This document shows, piece after piece, positions 22,314-24,643 of a stretch of 24,643 nt of DNA. Each line of letters starts with the position of its first letter. Positions within the stretch are counted from its first letter, which is position 1. The stretch is taken from positions 1 to 24,643 of the forward strand of contig CAZUON010000054.1 in assembly GCA_964621345.1 (NCBI GenBank), written 5' to 3'. This DNA comes from Glaciecola sp964621345. Its GTDB lineage: Bacteria; Pseudomonadota; Gammaproteobacteria; Enterobacterales; Alteromonadaceae. Made by a program: the position numbers and the translations under genes. The notes beneath the pieces are model-generated. The model saw only the letters and a list, made by a program, of their open reading frames with translations. It was not told where the DNA came from and did not search any database.

Positions 22314-24491
22314 ATGTATAAAAGTACGGATGAAACAACGTATATAAACACGCAAACAAAGCCCAAGGCCTTATGCAAAGCTAAAGTACTTGCCATCGCG
22401 GCATCGATATTACTTGCAGCGGCTTGTGGTCAGGCCCCAAAAGACTCCGGCGCTTCCGATACAAGTGAAACCCAAGTGAGTGTTTCACTATCAAGCAAAG
22501 CGGCACAGCCTGAGGCTTTTAGTACTAGTGCTAGCCAACAACTTGCCCCCTACCTTGAACGTGACATTAGCGATGAGATATTTTACTTTGTGATGCCCGA
22601 CCGTTTTCATAACGCTAAACCCGAAAATGACATGGGCGATCCTAACGAACCTATTTCTTATGGCGGCCTTGATAAAAGCTCTAAATGGGCCTTTCATGGT
22701 GGTGACCTTATGGGTGTGGAGGCAAAGTTAGATTATCTTGAAAATATGGGGGTTACCTCTATTTGGATGACGCCTATATTGCGCAACAAAGCGGTTCAGA
22801 AAGACGGTTTTGGTCATCACGGCTACTGGGTGGTGGACTTTACGCAAATTGACCCGCACTTTGGCAGTAACGATGAACTTAAAAGCCTTATAGACGCAGC
22901 GCACAGTCGTAACATTAGAGTGTTTTTCGACATCATTACCAACCACACTGCCGACGTTATAAAATTTGAAGAATGTCACGACGAGCTCGGTAAATTTAAA
23001 GACGCCAGCCAAACGGGTTGCGAGTTCATCACCGAGGCTGACATGGCTTCTGGCAAAACCTACACACCTTTTGTACCAGAAGCTGAGAAGGGCGCAAAAG
23101 TACCCGAATGGCTCAACGATCCCAAGTACTACAACAATCAAGGCGACAGTATTTGGGAAGGTGAAAGTGTTATCACCGGCGATTTTGCCGGCTTAGACGA
23201 CCTAAACACCAGCCTCCCTGAAGTACAAAATAAACTTACCGAAGTATTTATCGATTTAATCAGCGATTTTAGGCCAGACGGCTTTCGCATTGATACCGTT
23301 AAACACGTCGATATTGAATTTTGGCAAATGTTTGGACCTGCTATAACCGAACATGCGCAATCGATTGGCATTCCCAATTTTCATATTTTTGGTGAGGTTT
23401 ACGATGGCAACCCTGCAGGCTTAAGTAAATACACCACAAAAGGTAAACTCCCTTCGGTATTAGATTTTGGTTTTTTCTTTAACGTCAAAGACGCTGTATT
23501 AGAAGGCCAAGATATCAATCGCATTGGTAACTTATTTGATAACGACGATTATTATCGTGATGCCGATTCAGGACCAGAGCACCTGTTAACCTTTTTAGGT
23601 AATCATGATGCGGGTCGTGTAGGGCATTTTATCCAAAGCGCATTTAGTGACGCAGATGATGCCCAACAACTTCGCCGCAGCAAGCTTGCTCATGCCCTAA
23701 TGTACATCTCTCGTGGCGTACCTGTAGTGTATTACGGCGACGAACAAGGATTTACAGGCGATGGCGGCGATGTAGATGCCCGGGAGGACATGGATCCGTC
23801 GTTGGTCGATGTATACAACGACAATGTACTCATTGGAACTAACAAAACTACCGCAAACGATAATTTTGATACCGAACACCCCATTTATCAGAGCTTAAGT
23901 GAGCTAGCCCAAGTAAGAGTGCAGCATAAGGCGCTGCGGGGGGGTAACCATCAAAATGTTATGGTGGATAACGACAAACGCATTTATGCCTTTTTACGCA
24001 CCGATGTTGAAACAAAAGAGCAATACCTCGCCATATTTAATTTAAGTGAAGATACACAAACGGTAACTGTTGCTGCCGATAGCGAGAGTTTTGAGACGAT
24101 TTATACCTTAGGTGATGTCGCTGAACCTAAAATAGGTGATGGGCAAGTAATGACCAGCATGGAGGGACTTTCTAGTCTTGTACTTAAAGCCAAACAAAGC
24201 GCCCCTGTTAGTGAAATCGCTACCCTTAATATTCAGGATATATATAGCGAAAACGACCGCCAATTTATTCCGGTAAATGTCAGCTTTAGTAGCCAACACA
24301 CCAACAAACTAATTGAAGTACGCTTTTATGCAGCTGATGCACAAGGCAATACACAGTTTTTAGCCGCTGATAACACCTCTCCCTACCGAGCAGTTGTTTT
24401 ACCCGAACAGCTTGAGGGAGTGGTAAAAATTATGGTCGAAGCGAATAATTATAATGGGCAGACAGTAAAAGCTGAGTTGAGTATTCAGTAA
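22314..24491 (+). CDS. Lipoprotein GH13 alpha-amylase-family glycosidase
   Basis: The 725-residue protein starts with an unusually long n-region, then AIAASILLAAAC with lipid-attachment Cys38 and a Ser/Thr-rich linker to about 80. The GH13 barrel (about 85-480) has region I DIITNH (206-211), FRIDTVKH with nucleophile Asp327, FGEV with acid/base Glu361, and LGNHD with transition-state stabiliser Asp432. A beta domain (about 515-620) and a C-terminal Ig-like domain (about 630-725) follow. It probably degrades alpha-glucans at the cell surface or in the periplasm. AGGAG (22304-22308) precedes ATG 22314. No maltose transporter or regulator gene is near. Confidence 0.93.
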   Translation: MYKSTDETTYINTQTKPKALCKAKVLAIAASILLAAACGQAPKDSGASDTSETQVSVSLSSKAAQPEAFSTSASQQLAPYLERDISDEIFYFVMPDRFHNAKPENDMGDPNEPISYGGLDKSSKWAFHGGDLMGVEAKLDYLENMGVTSIWMTPILRNKAVQKDGFGHHGYWVVDFTQIDPHFGSNDELKSLIDAAHSRNIRVFFDIITNHTADVIKFEECHDELGKFKDASQTGCEFITEADMASGKTYTPFVPEAEKGAKVPEWLNDPKYYNNQGDSIWEGESVITGDFAGLDDLNTSLPEVQNKLTEVFIDLISDFRPDGFRIDTVKHVDIEFWQMFGPAITEHAQSIGIPNFHIFGEVYDGNPAGLSKYTTKGKLPSVLDFGFFFNVKDAVLEGQDINRIGNLFDNDDYYRDADSGPEHLLTFLGNHDAGRVGHFIQSAFSDADDAQQLRRSKLAHALMYISRGVPVVYYGDEQGFTGDGGDVDAREDMDPSLVDVYNDNVLIGTNKTTANDNFDTEHPIYQSLSELAQVRVQHKALRGGNHQNVMVDNDKRIYAFLRTDVETKEQYLAIFNLSEDTQTVTVAADSESFETIYTLGDVAEPKIGDGQVMTSMEGLSSLVLKAKQSAPVSEIATLNIQDIYSENDRQFIPVNVSFSSQHTNKLIEVRFYAADAQGNTQFLAADNTSPYRAVVLPEQLEGVVKIMVEANNYNGQTVKAELSIQ

Positions 24492-24511
24492 GTACTTAAA
24501 AGCTAAAGTGC

Positions 24512-24551
24512 ACTCATATGTCATCCTTGCAAACTCATATGTCATCCTTGC
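24512..24551 (+). repeat. Tandem 19-bp direct repeat
   Basis: ACTCATATGTCATCCTTGC occurs at 24512-24530 and again at 24533-24551, a 21-base period. The second copy runs into the palindromic element that follows, so it looks like a partial duplication of that element's left edge. Confidence 0.8.
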
Positions 24552-24631
24552 GCAGGCAAGGATCTCCAACAACGGCATTGGATGCTAACTCAGCGTAATC
24601 TCAAGGAGGTTCCATCCTGCGATGGAATGAC
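24541..24631. repeat. REP/MITE-like palindromic repeat
   Basis: The element is bounded by GTCAT (24541-24545) and ATGAC (24627-24631). It contains two hairpins: ATCCTTGC / GCAAGGAT (24544-24563, loop GCAG) and TTCCATC / GATGGAA (24610-24627, loop CTGC). This layout is typical of dispersed REP-type elements in marine gammaproteobacteria, which tend to lie after genes, as here after the amylase stop. No transposase is in the window. Confidence 0.6.
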
Positions 24632-24643
24632 GTTTGTTCGTTG

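Noticed and set aside
22728..23141. 137-codon - strand frame
   Set aside because: It is antisense to the GH13 barrel with its conserved motifs; a long mirror frame caused by codon bias.
24512..24551. Possible CRISPR repeat-spacer unit
   Set aside because: The two 19-base copies are separated by two bases, there are only two of them, and no cas gene is present.

Overview
The window looks like chromosomal DNA of a marine gammaproteobacterium, most likely Alteromonadales. The basis is gammaproteobacterial gene families (three-segment SecE, NusG, DbpA, class II PyrC, the YgaV/YgaP pair, Blc), several c-di-GMP signalling proteins, and base composition that looks low-to-mid 40s percent GC by eye. 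The genus is inference. The sequence is scaffolded: a run of exactly 100 N lies at 17316-17415, and the same 16 bases occur on both sides of it.

Layout. 1-217 holds the 3' end of an unrecognised gene. 283-4450 (+) is a tight four-gene cluster: a small PstS-like periplasmic protein, an outer-membrane porin, an intact membrane diguanylate cyclase (HAMP-PAS-GGDEF) and a periplasmic SGNH esterase. It ends at a bidirectional terminator. 4536-5599 (-) is tRNA-Trp, secE and nusG behind a strong promoter with a GC-rich discriminator; the expected rplK does not follow nusG. 5869-6546 (+) is a nitroreductase-fold flavoprotein with the substrate residues of iodotyrosine deiodinase. 6572-7736 (-) is a pesticin/T4-lysozyme-like muramidase followed at once by a lipoprotein, possibly an effector and its immunity protein. 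7948-11221 (+) holds a CBS-pair protein, an exported TPR protein and a membrane GGDEF protein whose active site is degenerate but whose inhibitory c-di-GMP site is kept.

11249-13600 (-) holds a type I ABC exporter and a MAPEG protein. 13733-14570 (+) is the sulfide/persulfide pair ygaV-ygaP. 14644-17103 (-) is the pyrC-dbpA operon. After the gap, 17509-19272 (+) encodes a two-domain acyltransferase of the OlsF (ornithine lipid synthase) type. 19342-21140 (-) holds a PhnA-like zinc-ribbon protein, a DinB-like protein and the lipocalin Blc. 21272-24491 (+) holds an aldo/keto reductase and a lipoprotein GH13 amylase. The window ends in a short REP/MITE-like palindromic repeat.

Themes. The cell envelope dominates: porin, PBP-like protein, lipoproteins, Blc, OlsF, the exporter and the muramidase. 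Two c-di-GMP proteins have opposite defects: one has an intact GGDEF and no I-site, the other has an I-site and a broken GGDEF. The strongest leads are the 283-4450 cluster, the muramidase-lipoprotein pair, the deiodinase-like enzyme, the degenerate GGDEF protein and the isolated secE-nusG unit. No CRISPR array, transposase, integrase or prophage was seen.
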